Shown piece by piece: positions 1-10,625 of a stretch of 64,000 nt of DNA. A model generated the notes under the pieces. That model ran no database searches. It was not told the origin of the DNA and saw nothing but the letters and a program-made list of their open reading frames with translations. Made by a program: the position numbers and the translations under genes. The DNA comes from Austropuccinia psidii (lineage: Eukaryota > Basidiomycota > Pucciniomycetes > Pucciniales > Sphaerophragmiaceae): positions 1,550,001 to 1,614,000 of the forward strand of contig JALGQZ010000019.1 in the NCBI GenBank assembly GCA_023105745.1, given 5' to 3'. Each line of letters opens with the position of its first letter. Within the stretch, counting starts at the first letter, position 1.

Positions 1-36
1 TATTTATTTATTTATTTTTTTTTAAAAAAGAAAAAA

Positions 37-779
37 TTGATGAATTTTTCCTCAACTTGAGTAGAAAGGATTCTTCTTCAATAATATTCAATTTGAATAT
101 TAAAGAATTGAAATAATAATAAAATTATTATTTAAATATTTATTGTTGGTTTACAATAAATTTTATGATTTAAATTAATTTTACACAATTTGGTAAAAAT
201 TAATTATACTTTCTATTTAAATATACTATTTTTATATAAAAATAAGTTTGAGAAGTTAATAATAATTACTTATTATTATTAAAATTGATGAATTTTTCCG
301 CAACTTGAGTAGGAAGGATTCTTCTTCAATAATATTCAATTTGAATATTAAAGAATTGAAATAATAATAAAATTATTATTTAAATATTTATTGTTGGTTT
401 GCAATAAATATTATGATTTAAATTAATTTTACACAATTTGGTAAAAATTAATTATACTTTCTATTTAAATATACTATTTGTATATAAAAATAAGTTTGAG
501 AAGTTAATAATAATTACTTATCATTATTAAAATTGATGAATTTTTCCTCAACTTGAGTAGAAAGATTCTTCTTCAATAATATTCAATTTGAATATTAAAG
601 AATTGAAATAATAATAAAATTATTATTTAAATATTTATTGTTGGTTTACAATAAATATTATGATTTAAATTGATTTTACACAATTTGGTAAGAATTAATT
701 ATACTTTCTATTTAAATATACTATTTGTATATAAAAATAAGTTTGGGAAGTTAATAATAATTACTTATTATTATTAATT
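37..779. repeat. Three tandem copies of a 248-bp unit
   Basis: Units start at 37, 285 and 533, each opening with TTGATGAATTTTTCC and containing the AATATTCAATTTGAATATT palindrome. The copies differ by a few substitutions and a 1-nt deletion in copy three. The block lies where the untranslated leader of minus-strand element E1 should be, because the E1 LTR and primer binding site lie to the right at 5442-6957 and the MULE at 878-5279 separates the two. No coding potential seen. Bases 1-36 are an AT-rich lead-in. Confidence 0.9.
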
Positions 780-869
780 TTCGTGAAAATTGCAATTTAA
801 AGCTTTGAAGAGTATAAATACTCAAAAATAAAAAAAATATATTATTTAATATATTTTGATAAAAGATAA
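780..869 (-). other. Leader of gypsy element E1, AT-rich
   Basis: Short AT-rich sequence between the tandem repeats and the MULE target duplication. With 5288-5441 it forms the E1 leader, interrupted by the MULE. No gene seen. Confidence 0.5.
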
Positions 870-877
870 TATATAAA
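870..877. repeat. MULE target site duplication, left copy
   Basis: TATATAAA lies directly before the GGGTATTGG element end. The identical 8-mer lies directly after the other end at 5280-5287. An 8-9 bp duplication is typical of Mutator-like transposons. Confidence 0.85.
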
Positions 878-962
878 GGGTATTGGTAAAAACACGTAAG
901 AGCTTACGTGTTTTTACTAAAAACTTACGTGTTTTGGCCATAATTTGGTAAAAACACGTAAG
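878..962 (+). repeat. MULE left terminal inverted repeat
   Basis: Starts GGGTATTGGTAAAAACACG and pairs with the reverse complement of 5195-5279, which starts GGGTGTTGGTAAACACACG. TTACGTGTTTTTACC-like motifs recur in both orientations inside the repeat. Confidence 0.85.
886..917. repeat. 15-bp-arm palindrome inside the MULE TIR
   Basis: GTAAAAACACGTAAG at 886-900, a 2-nt AG spacer, and the perfect complement CTTACGTGTTTTTAC at 903-917. The right TIR has only a degraded counterpart. It could be a transposase binding site or arise from the tandem inverted motifs. Confidence 0.85.
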
Positions 963-1456
963 GGGTGCCCTGGGCCCATTTTTAATTAAAAATGAAACAC
1001 CATTGGGCCTGTATTGGGCCAAAACATGCCCAAAAGAGGTTTTTTCCCCACAAAACCTCTCTAACTCCAAATTGTTTCAGATTTTTTTGCCCAGCCCCCC
1101 CCCCAAACACCCCAATAATCCATATTATCCCCACCCCAAACCATTGTTTTTTTTTTGTTGGAAAAACAGCATTACCAAAGCCATTTTGCAAAGCTTTTCA
1201 CACTTTTTTTTCTTTTTTTCCCCCAAAGACTGCATTTTCCACCACAACAACCTGCTTTCAAGCCTCTCAATTTTCAATTTTTTACCATCCCTCATCTATT
1301 AATCCCACATTTAAACCACTTTCTGTCACTCTTAACCACTTCTGTTAATTTTTCTCACCTTTTTTCACCTCTTTCACATTTCGAAAGGTTCTTACCCCAT
1401 TCCAAATCCCCCAATTCCCCTTTTTTTCACTTTTATACATAATTTTCATTAAAAAT
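963..1456 (+). promoter_or_regulatory. MULE 5' untranslated region, pyrimidine-rich
   Basis: About 490 bp between the TIR and the transposase start. It is strongly CT-rich on the plus strand, with long C and T runs around 1080-1240 and 1400-1430. Such pyrimidine tracts are common before fungal transcription starts, but no definite TATA box or start can be assigned. The open frames here are low-complexity. Confidence 0.4.
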
Positions 1457-2461
1457 ATGCTTCAACCCCCCACTGTAGGTGAATTTCAGACCCTTGAGCT
1501 TCTTTGGCAACATGTGCATAATGTTGCCAGGGCTCAGGGGTATGCTGTGTCCACCTTGAGGTCCAATATGACCCACAACCAAATTGAAATATGTTGTGAC
1601 AGGTCTGGCACCCCAAATCCCAACAAAAGCCCCTCCAAAACAGTCACCTCAAGAAAGCTTGACTGTCCTTTTAGACTTTATGCCAGGAAATATGCCAAGA
1701 GTACCACTTGGACTCTTAAAGTCAAAAATTCTGAACATAGCCATGATGCCACTGAAAATATCATGGCACATCCTGCTTTCAGGAAATTCAATGAGCAAGA
1801 AACATCCCAAATTGCTCAAATGTCTGAATCACTCCTCATGCCGAGGCAAATTCAGGCCCAATTATGCAGCCAGAGGAAGTCTGACAGGCCTGTAATCCTT
1901 CAAGACATTTATAACCAAGTCAAGAAAATAAAGAAAGACAAACTGCAAGGCCGAAGGCCCATTGATGCTCTTATTGACACTCTCAAAGAAGAAAATTTTG
2001 TTTGGTGCTCTGCAAGGGATTCTGAGGGACACATTACCTCCTTGTTTTTTACTCACCCCCTGGCCATAAAACTTCTTCATGGCTTTCCTCATGTCATTCT
2101 TATGGATTGTACTTATAAAACCAATAAGTACAAAATGCCTCTTTTTCATATTTTTGGATTCAGCTCAACAGATAAGACCTTTTCTGGGGCTTTTTGTTTG
2201 ATGAAGAATGAAAATGAAACTTCATATACTTGGGCATTAAATCAATACATTGAAAAGGTCCTCAACAACACCAATCTTGTTCCCCCCCCAGTTATTGTTA
2301 TTGACAGGGATCTGGCCTTGAAAAACTCTATTAAGAAGCTCTTCCCAGACTCCAAAGTCATGCTATGCATTTGGCACATCAACAAGGATGTATCTGCTCA
2401 TTGCATGAAGAAAATTGGTCATGGAACTGATTTTGAAAATTTTATGGGCCTTTGGAATCAA

Positions 2462-2548
2462 GTAATATACTTCTTCATTTTATTTCATTTTATTTCACTT
2501 TTTTTCTTATTATTGTCTTTATTAATGACTTTGGGATTCTTTTCTCAG
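2462..2548 (+). other. Intron 1 of the MULE transposase gene
   Basis: GTAATA donor and TTTTCTCAG acceptor, 87 nt, T-rich. It is a multiple of three and open, so an unspliced reading adds 29 hydrophobic residues (FFILFHFISLFFLL-like) that do not fit a MULE core. Confidence 0.75.
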
Positions 2549-3105
2549 CTTATGTATTCACCCACTGAAAAGTCTTTCAAAGACAAGTGGAAGAAGCTTC
2601 AAAAGCAAGTTAAAAATGCTGAGGTCTTGCAGTATTTGGAAAATACTTGGCTTCCTCTAAAGGAGTATTATATTATGTGCCAGCCTGGACAAACCACCAT
2701 TGCCACCTGGGTGTGGGCTCCACCTCCAGAGCTGAAGGTGCCCATGCCATGGTTAAACTTTGGCTACAAAAGTCCACTGGTACTCTCCTGGAGGTAGTCA
2801 GGGCACTCCACATGGCATTCAGAAAACAATTTATTGAAATTATCACAAGAATCTCCAAAGAAATGATTGTCCATGTCAAGAATTTTCCTCCACACATCTG
2901 TGCCCTCAATGGAAAGTTGTCTCATTATGCTCTTCAGATTGCCTTTGAAAATTTCAAAACAAAATTTCCTCCAAATGAAAAATGCACCAACAAATACAAC
3001 AATTATAAAGGCATTCCTTGCAAGCATAAGACCCAAAAGGCATTTGCCAAGCGCCAAAGGCTTGAATTATCAGACTTCCATCCTCAGTGGCATTTGAATT
3101 TGCCT

Positions 3106-3177
3106 GTGAGGGTTTTTTAATTTCTTCTTATTATTATTTTTCTTATTAACTGATTTTACTTGTCATATTATTCTCAG
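3106..3177 (+). other. Intron 2 of the MULE transposase gene
   Basis: GTGAGG donor and TTCTCAG acceptor, 72 nt. Removing it joins codon boundaries on both sides and skips the stop at 3118-3120. Confidence 0.8.
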
Positions 3178-3828
3178 ACTGGTTTTCAAGGTGATGATCA
3201 AAGTGTTGAAAAAGAAAGAAAGAATGAAGCCAAGAAAATATTTGAAGACATTGGGGAAGACCTGTTTCAAAGACCAATGGCAGAAATCACCCCAATACTC
3301 CAACATTTTCAAGATGTTTTGACTGGAAAAGTCCCATTTGATCAAATTCCCAAGAGTCAAGAGGATGATCAATATTATGAAGACCCTCTAGAATGCAAGA
3401 ACATCCGTGGAACACCCCAAGGAGCCAAGAATAAAAACAAAAGAGAACCTTCAATATTTGAAATTATTGAGAGTCAAACCAAGAGAAGAGGAAGACCCCC
3501 ATCAAAAGTGACCAGCACAACAACTTCAAGATCCCAGTCAAATGTCCCCTCTCCAATTATGGAAGTGGACTCATCTGAAGATTCTGAAGATTCTGAGGAC
3601 TCATTATCTAAATCCATCAGTTCATCAGATTCACTACCCTCAGCAACTGAATTAAATAAATCAGAAGTAACCCTTAGAAGGTCCAGAAGATTGGCAATTG
3701 GAAGCAAAACATCACAAAGAAAATCACACAAGCCTGCCACCAGTTTGAATATCTATGATGCAATTGACCTGACCTGTGAGCATTGTCAAAGCAACTATCA
3801 CACAAGTGATGAATGCTCCAAGCTGTTT

Positions 3829-3907
3829 GTGAGTTTCTGATTCTTTTTAATGTAATTTTATGTTGTTTATTTTGATATTTATTCATTTTTTGAACTTATG
3901 TTATCAG
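3829..3907 (+). other. Intron 3 of the MULE transposase gene
   Basis: GTGAGT donor and TTATCAG acceptor, 79 nt, phase 0 on both sides. It skips the stop at 3838-3840 and links the zinc-knuckle exon to the OTU exon. Confidence 0.8.
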
Positions 3908-4531
3908 ATAACTGGCTCAGAAGACTTGCCCAAGTTTATATTGAAATACACCTTCAAGGCCATCAATGTCCAGGGTGATGGAAACTGTGGCTACAGAACA
4001 GTATCCCACTTCATTTACAAGACTCAAGATCAATGGGCTGATGTCAGAGGTGACTTGGCTGAAAGAATTCACCAAAATCAAGACCTTTATGAAGCCATGA
4101 ACACCTTAATTCCCTCAGTATCCTCTTATTTGGAAAGAATTGAATGGTATGCAGATGTTGGCCAGGCTCCAAAAAGCAAGTGGATGTCCAGGCCTGACAT
4201 GGGGGATCCAATTGCAAATAAGTATAAAAGACCAGTTTTCTTTTATTCCACAGCCCAATATTTTTCCTTTTTCCCTTATTTCTGTCCTCTAAATGATAAT
4301 CCCCCCATTTTCATCTGCTTCTTGAATACTTGTGCTCATTTTTTTCCTTTGGACATCATCATTTCTAAAGTTTATCCAGTCCCCCCCATTACTGTGAACT
4401 GGGAGATTCATGCCCAAGCACAAGCCCTGGGGTGGGCTGATAAATTTAAGAAACACAGAATGTTTTATTTGTCCAATCTTCCTCCCCCCTCTCAGAAAAA
4501 ACCCACTATTTTGGAGGTTGATTCTGATTGA

Positions 4532-5194
4532 ATGATTTTTTTATATACAATTTATGCCAATTATCCCCCTCCTCAGCCATTTTTATTGCTTAAATCCCAC
4601 CTCAGTCTTCTTTTGTATCAAACATGTGGAAGTTTTGTACTTGAAAATAGTCACATTACACACAAGAAAAAAAACAGTTAAAAAAAACACTCATTGCACC
4701 TTCACTTGTGGTCCCACCCAAAGAATTTTCCCAATTCATGAGCTTCTGGTTCTTTATTGTCCAGATTGAACCCTTTAATTTAAAAAAGAAATGAAGGAAA
4801 TTCATAAGTGGGAAGTTATTAAATTCACTTTTTAAAAATAGGCATATTACAATGACGGGAAAAAACATTTGAAAAAAAAACCCTTTTTGCGCCTTCACTT
4901 GTCCCACCCAAAAAAATTCCCAAAATTATGGGATTCTGGTGCTTTATTCTTCACATTGAACCCTTTATTTTAAAAAAAAATGAAGGAAATTCATAAGTGG
5001 GAAGATTTTAAATGAATTTTTGAAAAAAATATGCCATTTTGGCATATTGGCCAAATTTGTGAAATTTGGCAAAAAAAAAAAATTTGAAAAAATTTGTGCT
5101 TATTGACATGCCAAGTCGGGAAAAATATGGCAAAAAAAAATTAAAAAAATCCTCAAAACTGAGCCTGAGGAATTTTTTTTGAAAATTAAGGTCA
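4532..5194 (+). repeat. MULE 3' region with ~190-bp tandem duplication
   Basis: Untranslated sequence after the OTU exon. Two diverged copies (~4640-4830 and ~4831-5020) share the order CCTTCACTTG, TCCCACCCAAA, ATTGAACCCTTTA and GGAAATTCATAAGTGGGAAG. The second is followed by TTTGGCA-rich sequence up to the right TIR. No gene seen. Confidence 0.75.
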
Positions 5195-5279
5195 CTTACG
5201 TGTTTTTACCATAAATTGGTAAAAACACGCAAGGGCTTATGTGGTTTTACTAAAAGCTTACGTGTGTTTACCAACACCC
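5195..5279 (-). repeat. MULE right terminal inverted repeat
   Basis: Mirror of 878-962, ending CCAACACCC. It has more substitutions in the inner palindrome than the left copy. Confidence 0.85.
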
Positions 5280-5287
5280 TATATAAA
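5280..5287. repeat. MULE target site duplication, right copy
   Basis: TATATAAA, identical to 870-877 and directly after the element end. Confidence 0.85.
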
Positions 5288-5441
5288 AATATATATATTA
5301 TATTTTTATAATATAATAGATGAAAATTAGTTAAAAAAGAAAAAAAAACTCGAAATTGTACTTACTTTTATAGTAAAAAACCTTCAAAAATAGGGAAAAT
5401 GATCCAAAAATCGCCAAAATAGGTCCAGAATAGGTTAAAAC
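5288..5441 (-). other. Leader of gypsy element E1 next to its primer site
   Basis: AT-rich untranslated sequence between the MULE and the E1 primer binding site. It continues across the MULE into 1-869. No gene seen. Confidence 0.5.
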
Positions 5442-5457
5442 AACGGCCAGGCCCCCA
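5442..5457 (-). promoter_or_regulatory. Primer binding site of gypsy element E1
   Basis: Read on the minus strand it is TGGGGGCCTGGCCGTT, 3 nt inside the LTR end at 5461. The same sequence follows the 5' LTRs of elements B and C and, with changes, D and G. It marks where a host tRNA 3' end would prime minus-strand DNA synthesis. Confidence 0.75.
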
Positions 5458-5460
5458 AAA

Positions 5461-6957
5461 TGTCAGGGTGAGTCTATGTAGTAGCTTAAAAATAGTAAAT
5501 ACAAGCTAGCACTATGACTGTGACACACAAAAAATTATTTTTTATAATAGTAAACAGGTTCTACTGTAATATGATAACAGTGGTGATGAATCCATTGAGA
5601 ACCTGGGTTGAAATGATTTAATATCAATTGACTGTGAAAATCACTACAATAATTAATTATTTTAATTATATCAATATAATCCTAAGAGTACTACTGGTAT
5701 AAGACAGTTTTACTACGTAAGGATGTTAATTCATGATAAGATGAGTCTTTTCCAGTGAGGAAAGACCTGCTTTTATCTCCTCTGAGGACTGTGAAAGACT
5801 GGTAGGCTCTTCACACGTCTACATAGTGAGAATTTTCACTCTGGAGGCTGGGTTGTGGTTCTGTACCATCAATTCTGACGTCAGCATAGTCAGAATTGTG
5901 GTTTTTGGACCACAAATGATCATTCTGGATCAATACAGGGTGAAAAAACTCTTCACAGGCCACGTCAGCACCATTGCGAAGTTTCCAGATTGTCTGGATG
6001 ACTAATATTAGTCATTCTGGGCGGGTTTAAGCTTTAAACAACCATTATTTTAAGTATCAAGCCAGTACTGGTTGGTACAGGTTTGGTACAGACCAGTATT
6101 GGTCAAAATACTTCCAACCAAGATATCTTAGTCATTTTTTGAGATATCAAGAATCCAAGAGCACAGAATTGAAGGGCTTAATGAGGTTTTCAATTTGATA
6201 TTCTTCATGATCACCCTTCTCTAAGATAGCAAAAGCTATAAGGACTTTAAGCTTTTGGATGTATTTTTGTACATCAGTATGAGGCCTCAAAACCTTCCAA
6301 GCCAGATATCATCTCCAATTTAGAAGATATCTGTATTCTAATGATACAGTATTGTAGGGCTTGATTAGATCTACAGTTTGATATACAACACTTTACAGCT
6401 GTATGAATATATTCCAAAGATACAGGGGTTTCTTTATATGGTTAGTTTCAGAAATCCTGTATTTTGAGATGTAAACCTTTAAACAAAGATCCCTCTGTCA
6501 ATTTGGAAGATAGAGGGGTCTAAGGTATCTCAAATTGAAGCTCTCACTCAGATCTTCAATTTGGCTGTACTTTTGTACAGTTTTGTACAAGCCCTCCTAC
6601 AACTTTGAGGGGTTGTTGGTGAAAAAAGGTGGTATAATGGTATCTCCTGATTTAGGAGTGCTACAGATGAATAGATGATACCATTGGATAGCTCTACCTT
6701 AGAGCTTCAAGAAAAAAACCATTCTGGTTGGGGTTTCATGAAATATTTATAAGTTAGATTAGAGGCTAGAATAAGAGTTTTTGCTTATTTGGTCTTATCA
6801 TTGATAGGGCATATCTTTGTCCTTTCTTATTATATTTGAGGAGGTTTCCTCTTCATAACTTACTTTTATTGGCTAAATTTGTCCAATACTCCTCATACCA
6901 TTACTTATGGTATGTTGGATGTCATGCTGGTGCTCTGTTTTGAGTCACAGGCTGACA
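5461..6957 (-). repeat. 5' LTR of gypsy element E1
   Basis: About 1.5 kb, bounded by TGTCAGGGTG and GGCTGACA on the plus strand. It is homologous along its length to E2 (18788-21889 without F1), with shared landmarks at TACCATTGGATAGC and GAGTCACAGGCTGACA. The primer site on the left shows that this is the 5' LTR of a minus-strand element whose body runs off the left edge of the window. It cuts into gag of element G at 6958; the first five bases after it, TTATC, are the expected target duplication, with the partner outside. Confidence 0.8.
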
Positions 6958-8176
6958 TTATCAATACTCACATCATAATTAATTGTCAAAGTTTTATCTT
7001 TGATATCCTCTATGTATTTTTACAATTCTGTTGTCCTTGTATCAATTTTTGAGTATTGTTAATTAAAGCTTTTGGTTTATTATTTTCAACCATAAATTTA
7101 ATGTTATCAATTTCTTTTTTATTTTGTACAACAATTTTTGTCAAACCTGATAAGCTATTATTCATTTTTTGTAAAGATAATAAACTATTTTTAAAGTCTT
7201 TAAGGGGTAAAATACTGTCTTTCAGCTCTGTTAAAGTATTTAAAACATCAGGAGATAAGGTTATTTCTTTGGGAAATGAGGTTGTCTCATTCTTTTCTCA
7301 TCCTTGTCTCCCAATTCCATCAAAGTTCTGGCCATGTTGAAGACATTGTCCATGGCATCTTTTTGGATTTTTGGAATCCTGTAGCTTGGGGGATATGGTT
7401 TCCTCCAATTCTTTTTCTTGTTCTTCTTCCCCTCTTGGGGAGGTTGGTTGGCTTGAGGCTTGATGGTAGAAGCTACTGGGGCTTCTTCCTTGCTTGCCTC
7501 CTTCTTTTTGGAGTGGTACTCCTTGATCGTTTTGGCTTGAGGCTTGGATGACAGTGGATTCCATCCATTAGAGTATACCACTATCCCCTCCTCTGTGAAG
7601 AAGGTTTTCAGGATGTGCCAGGAGTTCATCACTCCTTGGTGTATTTGAGGCAACATTTCCCAGTCCTTGTCTTTGTACACTGTGTAGTACTGCTTGTACT
7701 GGCTCATTTAAATGTCTATCTGAGCCCTCTGAATGTGATTTGTACCTGTTTTAGTTACTCATACTTAGTTCTAACTCTGGTTCAGATATCATGGGCTTTT
7801 CTGGTACTTGCCATTGGGATAAGGCGCTTTCTTGTGTGGATTCTGTTCCACTGGCGATATTGACCTTTCTTTTCCCTTTTGAGGAATCAATTCTACTTCT
7901 GAGTCCAGCTCCATCTGATTGGATGGAGTATTGGGAGCCTCTTCTGGTAGTCATGATCAGAAATAAGAAATAAGAGGATTTCAGTACAAGAATTCTCTTA
8001 TGGCAATTTATGAATGAGGTAATCACCTTCAGAGTCCTGAATAGTGGGTCTTGGAAAGTCTAATTTCTTAGCTTTCTTTTTCTTAATGACAATTGGTGTT
8101 GGAGAACTTGGAGAAGTTTCTTCCACCAATCTTTCAAAAGTGGCTTGGTTGCTATCTCTCGGATTGTCTTCAAACA
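6958..8176 (-). pseudogene. Gag region of gypsy element G (B family), 5' part
   Basis: The minus strand matches the Gag of element B closely: VFEDNP...LVEETSPSSPTP near 8176-8000, [16 protein letters not shown] near 7955, [21 protein letters not shown] from 7707, and the end RMRQPHFPKK then stop at 7261. The following -1 frame continues [13 protein letters not shown] toward 6958, where E1 interrupts. A stop lies just before MSQYKQ (ATTTAAATG against ATCTACATG in B), so the copy is degraded. It lacks the A-run insertion seen in B at 38659 and so shows the ancestral frame. Confidence 0.8.
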
Positions 8177-8663
8177 CTATAAAGGACAAATAAATATAAG
8201 TCTTTTATCTAAGAAGTGTTATTCTTGGTAAGATATGGCAATTTTCCACATGAAAATTTCTTTTATATCTTTGAAAAAATGGAATGAATAACTGAATAAA
8301 TAAAAATGAATAAAAATAACCTTTTTTATTGGCTTTTATTATTTTTTATTATTTTTTATGTTTTTAATTTTAAGGAATAAAATCAGAAATTAATATGATT
8401 CTTTCATGAATTTGATTTATAATAAAAAATTATTTTTAATTTATAAATATTATTTTTAATCACTATAGTCACTCAAAGAAAGTTCTTGCAAGTCTAAGGA
8501 TGTGAAAACCCACGTGTAAGACAGTACAATTGCTTTCCAAATGCCTCAATAGCTTTTAGAATGAGTAAATATAAAATTAGTATATAATTTTATGATTATA
8601 ATTATAATTTATTATTGGATAAACCCAATTAGAATCTTTTCAAAGGTCTTTTAGAGTAAATAT
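8177..8663 (-). other. Leader of gypsy element G
   Basis: AT-rich untranslated region between the primer site and the first gag exon, similar to 37536-38011 of element B. The ACTA at 8177-8180 reads TAG|TG on the minus strand, matching a conserved 3' splice-like site in B, C and D. Confidence 0.6.
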
Positions 8664-8679
8664 CAAGGCCAGGACCCCA
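8664..8679 (-). promoter_or_regulatory. Primer binding site of gypsy element G
   Basis: Minus strand TGGGGTCCTGGCCTTG, just inside the LTR end at 8682. It differs by a few bases from the sites of B and E1. Confidence 0.65.
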
Positions 8680-8681
8680 AA

Positions 8682-10625
8682 TGTAAGGCTTAACTATGCA
8701 ACAATAAGTAAAAATTACTAATATTTTACTTACTTTACTATGAATGTCCTTATGAATAAAATAAATAAGATAAAAAAATAATTATAATAATAAAGAATTA
8801 TTATAATTATGGCATAAAAATAATTATATTATTAAATAAAATTAATAATATAATAAATAAATATATTAATATAAGATAATTAATATATTTAAAAGCACTT
8901 TATTATTGTTACCAACAAATAATAAAGGCCTAAAAAAGTTGTTTTTTATTAATAAAACACAATTAGTAACAATAATATTACTCATATTAAAGTTATAAGT
9001 TGATATAAATACTATTTATATTAATTAAAGAATTATTATAGTAATAATAGATAGAAACTTATTATAATAAGAAGAAATGACCTACTTTTAATACTTAATC
9101 TAATAATTTTGAATGATTTTACGCCAAATAATAGAAATAAAACTTATTTAAATTGTATTTACAATAAAAATTAAGAGAAATTACAGTTTATCTTGATTTT
9201 ACATGGATTTGAGGTTTTTGAGAGAATTTTAAACAAAACAATTAAATAATTGCAATAATCACGTCAGAGATGATTATTATAATAAGATGAACTTTGGTCT
9301 TTAATAATATAGGAATTTTATATATAAATAATAAAGAAATTACCTTTTTATTTTAATTATTTAGTGTTTTGTAAACGTGTGAGGGGAAAATAGAGTAAAA
9401 AGAGCTCTATTTAAAGTAAATACCTCCCTTCTAGATTCGAGAACGCTTCTATTAGATGTTTACTGAACCTTTCTACAACAATTGATCAATATTTTAAGGT
9501 TTAGTGATTATTACATCATGATCAAACCACCTTACCTCATTATTATGCCATTATTTCAAGTTATCACTGTAGCTTTAAGTTTGATGACATCATAGGCTTG
9601 GCAAAAGCCTCAAATTTTTGGATTGTATTAGTATTCATCAGTTTTATCACTCATATGACTGTTGAATTTAAAATAGGATTACAGTGAGTGATCATAAATG
9701 ATCAAATTTAAGCTTAAGCCTTGAACATTAATACCTCTTGGGTTATACACGCTACATCTATTCTGAGGGTGGATTCTGATAGCTTGGCATGTCCTTATTA
9801 ACCTTCCAAGAGAATTTCATTACATCATCAAAACTCTATTTTTGATGATTTTTCTTGTAACTCATCCTTTCTGTCAAAACTTAATATTTTAAACTTCAAA
9901 CCATGATTTCAAGGGGTTATACCTTGAATATTGTAATAAAAATTACATCATTCTTCACGAATGAACTATTAAAATGTAACTGTCTACTTATTTCTAAGCT
10001 TGGATCACTTTTACAACAAGGTGGTCAACAGCTCTATTGATTTTATTCAATAATCCATTACAAGTTTTAACCTTTCTTATAGCTTGTGAAATAAAGTTCA
10101 TATCTGTATTTTTCCAGTAGTTATATGGTGAATTTATCTTTGGTTCATCTCTCTATCTTGTATATTTCATGAGATATTAGCTATAAACCATGAATATATG
10201 CATTGACCAAAAAAGTCCATATATTCAGCTTAATTCCTTAAGTATTGACTTTAGAGATTAGCTTTATAATTGTTTTATGTGTAGAATTGTATGGAAGATC
10301 CAATGGTACAATTTATTTCACATGTTGTTTCATTGGATTCTGAGATAAATGAGGTTTTGTACCTTTTTTAAGGTATTATTACTTATACTTTAGTAATTAT
10401 TGGCTTCTCAGATATTCCATCAAAGTGACATATGTGTATTTTACCATGAGGAATCTAATGGTGTAGCTTATTTCAAATGTTTATTCATTCTATTCTCAGT
10501 TAATTTATATTTTGTACTCATTTATGGCATTTTACTAATTTTTGAGATAATTATCATAAGTATAATTATTACAGAAATTTTGTTGTGACCTTTTTGGATA
10601 TGTGGTCATATCTCAAAGTCTCACA
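8682..10625 (-). repeat. 5' LTR of gypsy element G
   Basis: About 1.94 kb, bounded on the plus strand by TGTAAGGCTTAACTATG and ATCTCAAAGTCTCACA, the reverse of the B LTR ends. Inner landmarks shared with the B LTRs include ATGAATGTCCTTAT, GAGCTCTATTTAAAGTAAATA and the repeated ATATATTCA region. It is more diverged than the two B LTRs are from each other. The ORF at 10400-10588 lies inside it and is not a gene. Confidence 0.8.

Larger units (their letters stand above)
1457..4531 (+). pseudogene. MULE transposase with FAR1, AT-hook and OTU domains (spliced, frameshifted)
   Basis: Four exons: 1457-2461, 2549-3105, 3178-3828 and 3908-4531. In order: a FAR1-type zinc DNA-binding region (CPFRLYAR, then HSHD, ~1570-1750); the MULE/DDE transposase core (MDCTYKTN at ~2100, VIDRDLALKN at ~2300, CIWHINK at ~2370); an AT-hook (KRRGRPPSK, ~3480); an acidic Ser/Asp/Glu tract (~3560-3640); a zinc-knuckle-like CX2CX4HX4C (~3777-3816); and an OTU-type cysteine protease domain whose Asp/Cys motif is VQGDGNCGYR (~3968). 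The ATG at 1457 is the first start upstream of the FAR1 region. Around 2670-2680 the frame changes: the conserved AWT...SRAEGAHA segment continues in another frame, and a doubled TATTA there suggests a 5-bp duplication. The product would cut and insert the element in the nucleus. The OTU domain's role is not known. Confidence 0.85.
878..5279 (+). mobile_element. Mutator-like (MULE) DNA transposon, complete ends
   Basis: A 4.4-kb element bounded by 85-bp imperfect terminal inverted repeats (878-962 and 5195-5279) and a perfect 8-bp target duplication. It carries a spliced transposase gene on the plus strand. It is inserted in the leader of gypsy element E1. The coding region has one frameshift, so the copy is probably not autonomous, but the ends are well preserved, which suggests a fairly young insertion. 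Confidence 0.9.

Noticed and set aside
1..779. Centromeric satellite or CRISPR-like array
   Set aside because: Only three direct 248-bp units with no spacers and no Cas genes, placed within a retroelement leader of a eukaryote.
992..1442. Three overlapping plus-strand frames before the MULE gene
   Set aside because: Pyrimidine-rich low-complexity sequence. The frames overlap each other and lack domains; better explained as the 5' untranslated region.
3474..3740. Minus-strand frame of 88 codons opposite the MULE exon
   Set aside because: Shadow of the acidic Ser/Glu tract of the transposase gene.
10400..10588. Hydrophobic 62-codon frame
   Set aside because: AT-rich chance frame inside the LTR of element G; starts with a non-ATG codon.
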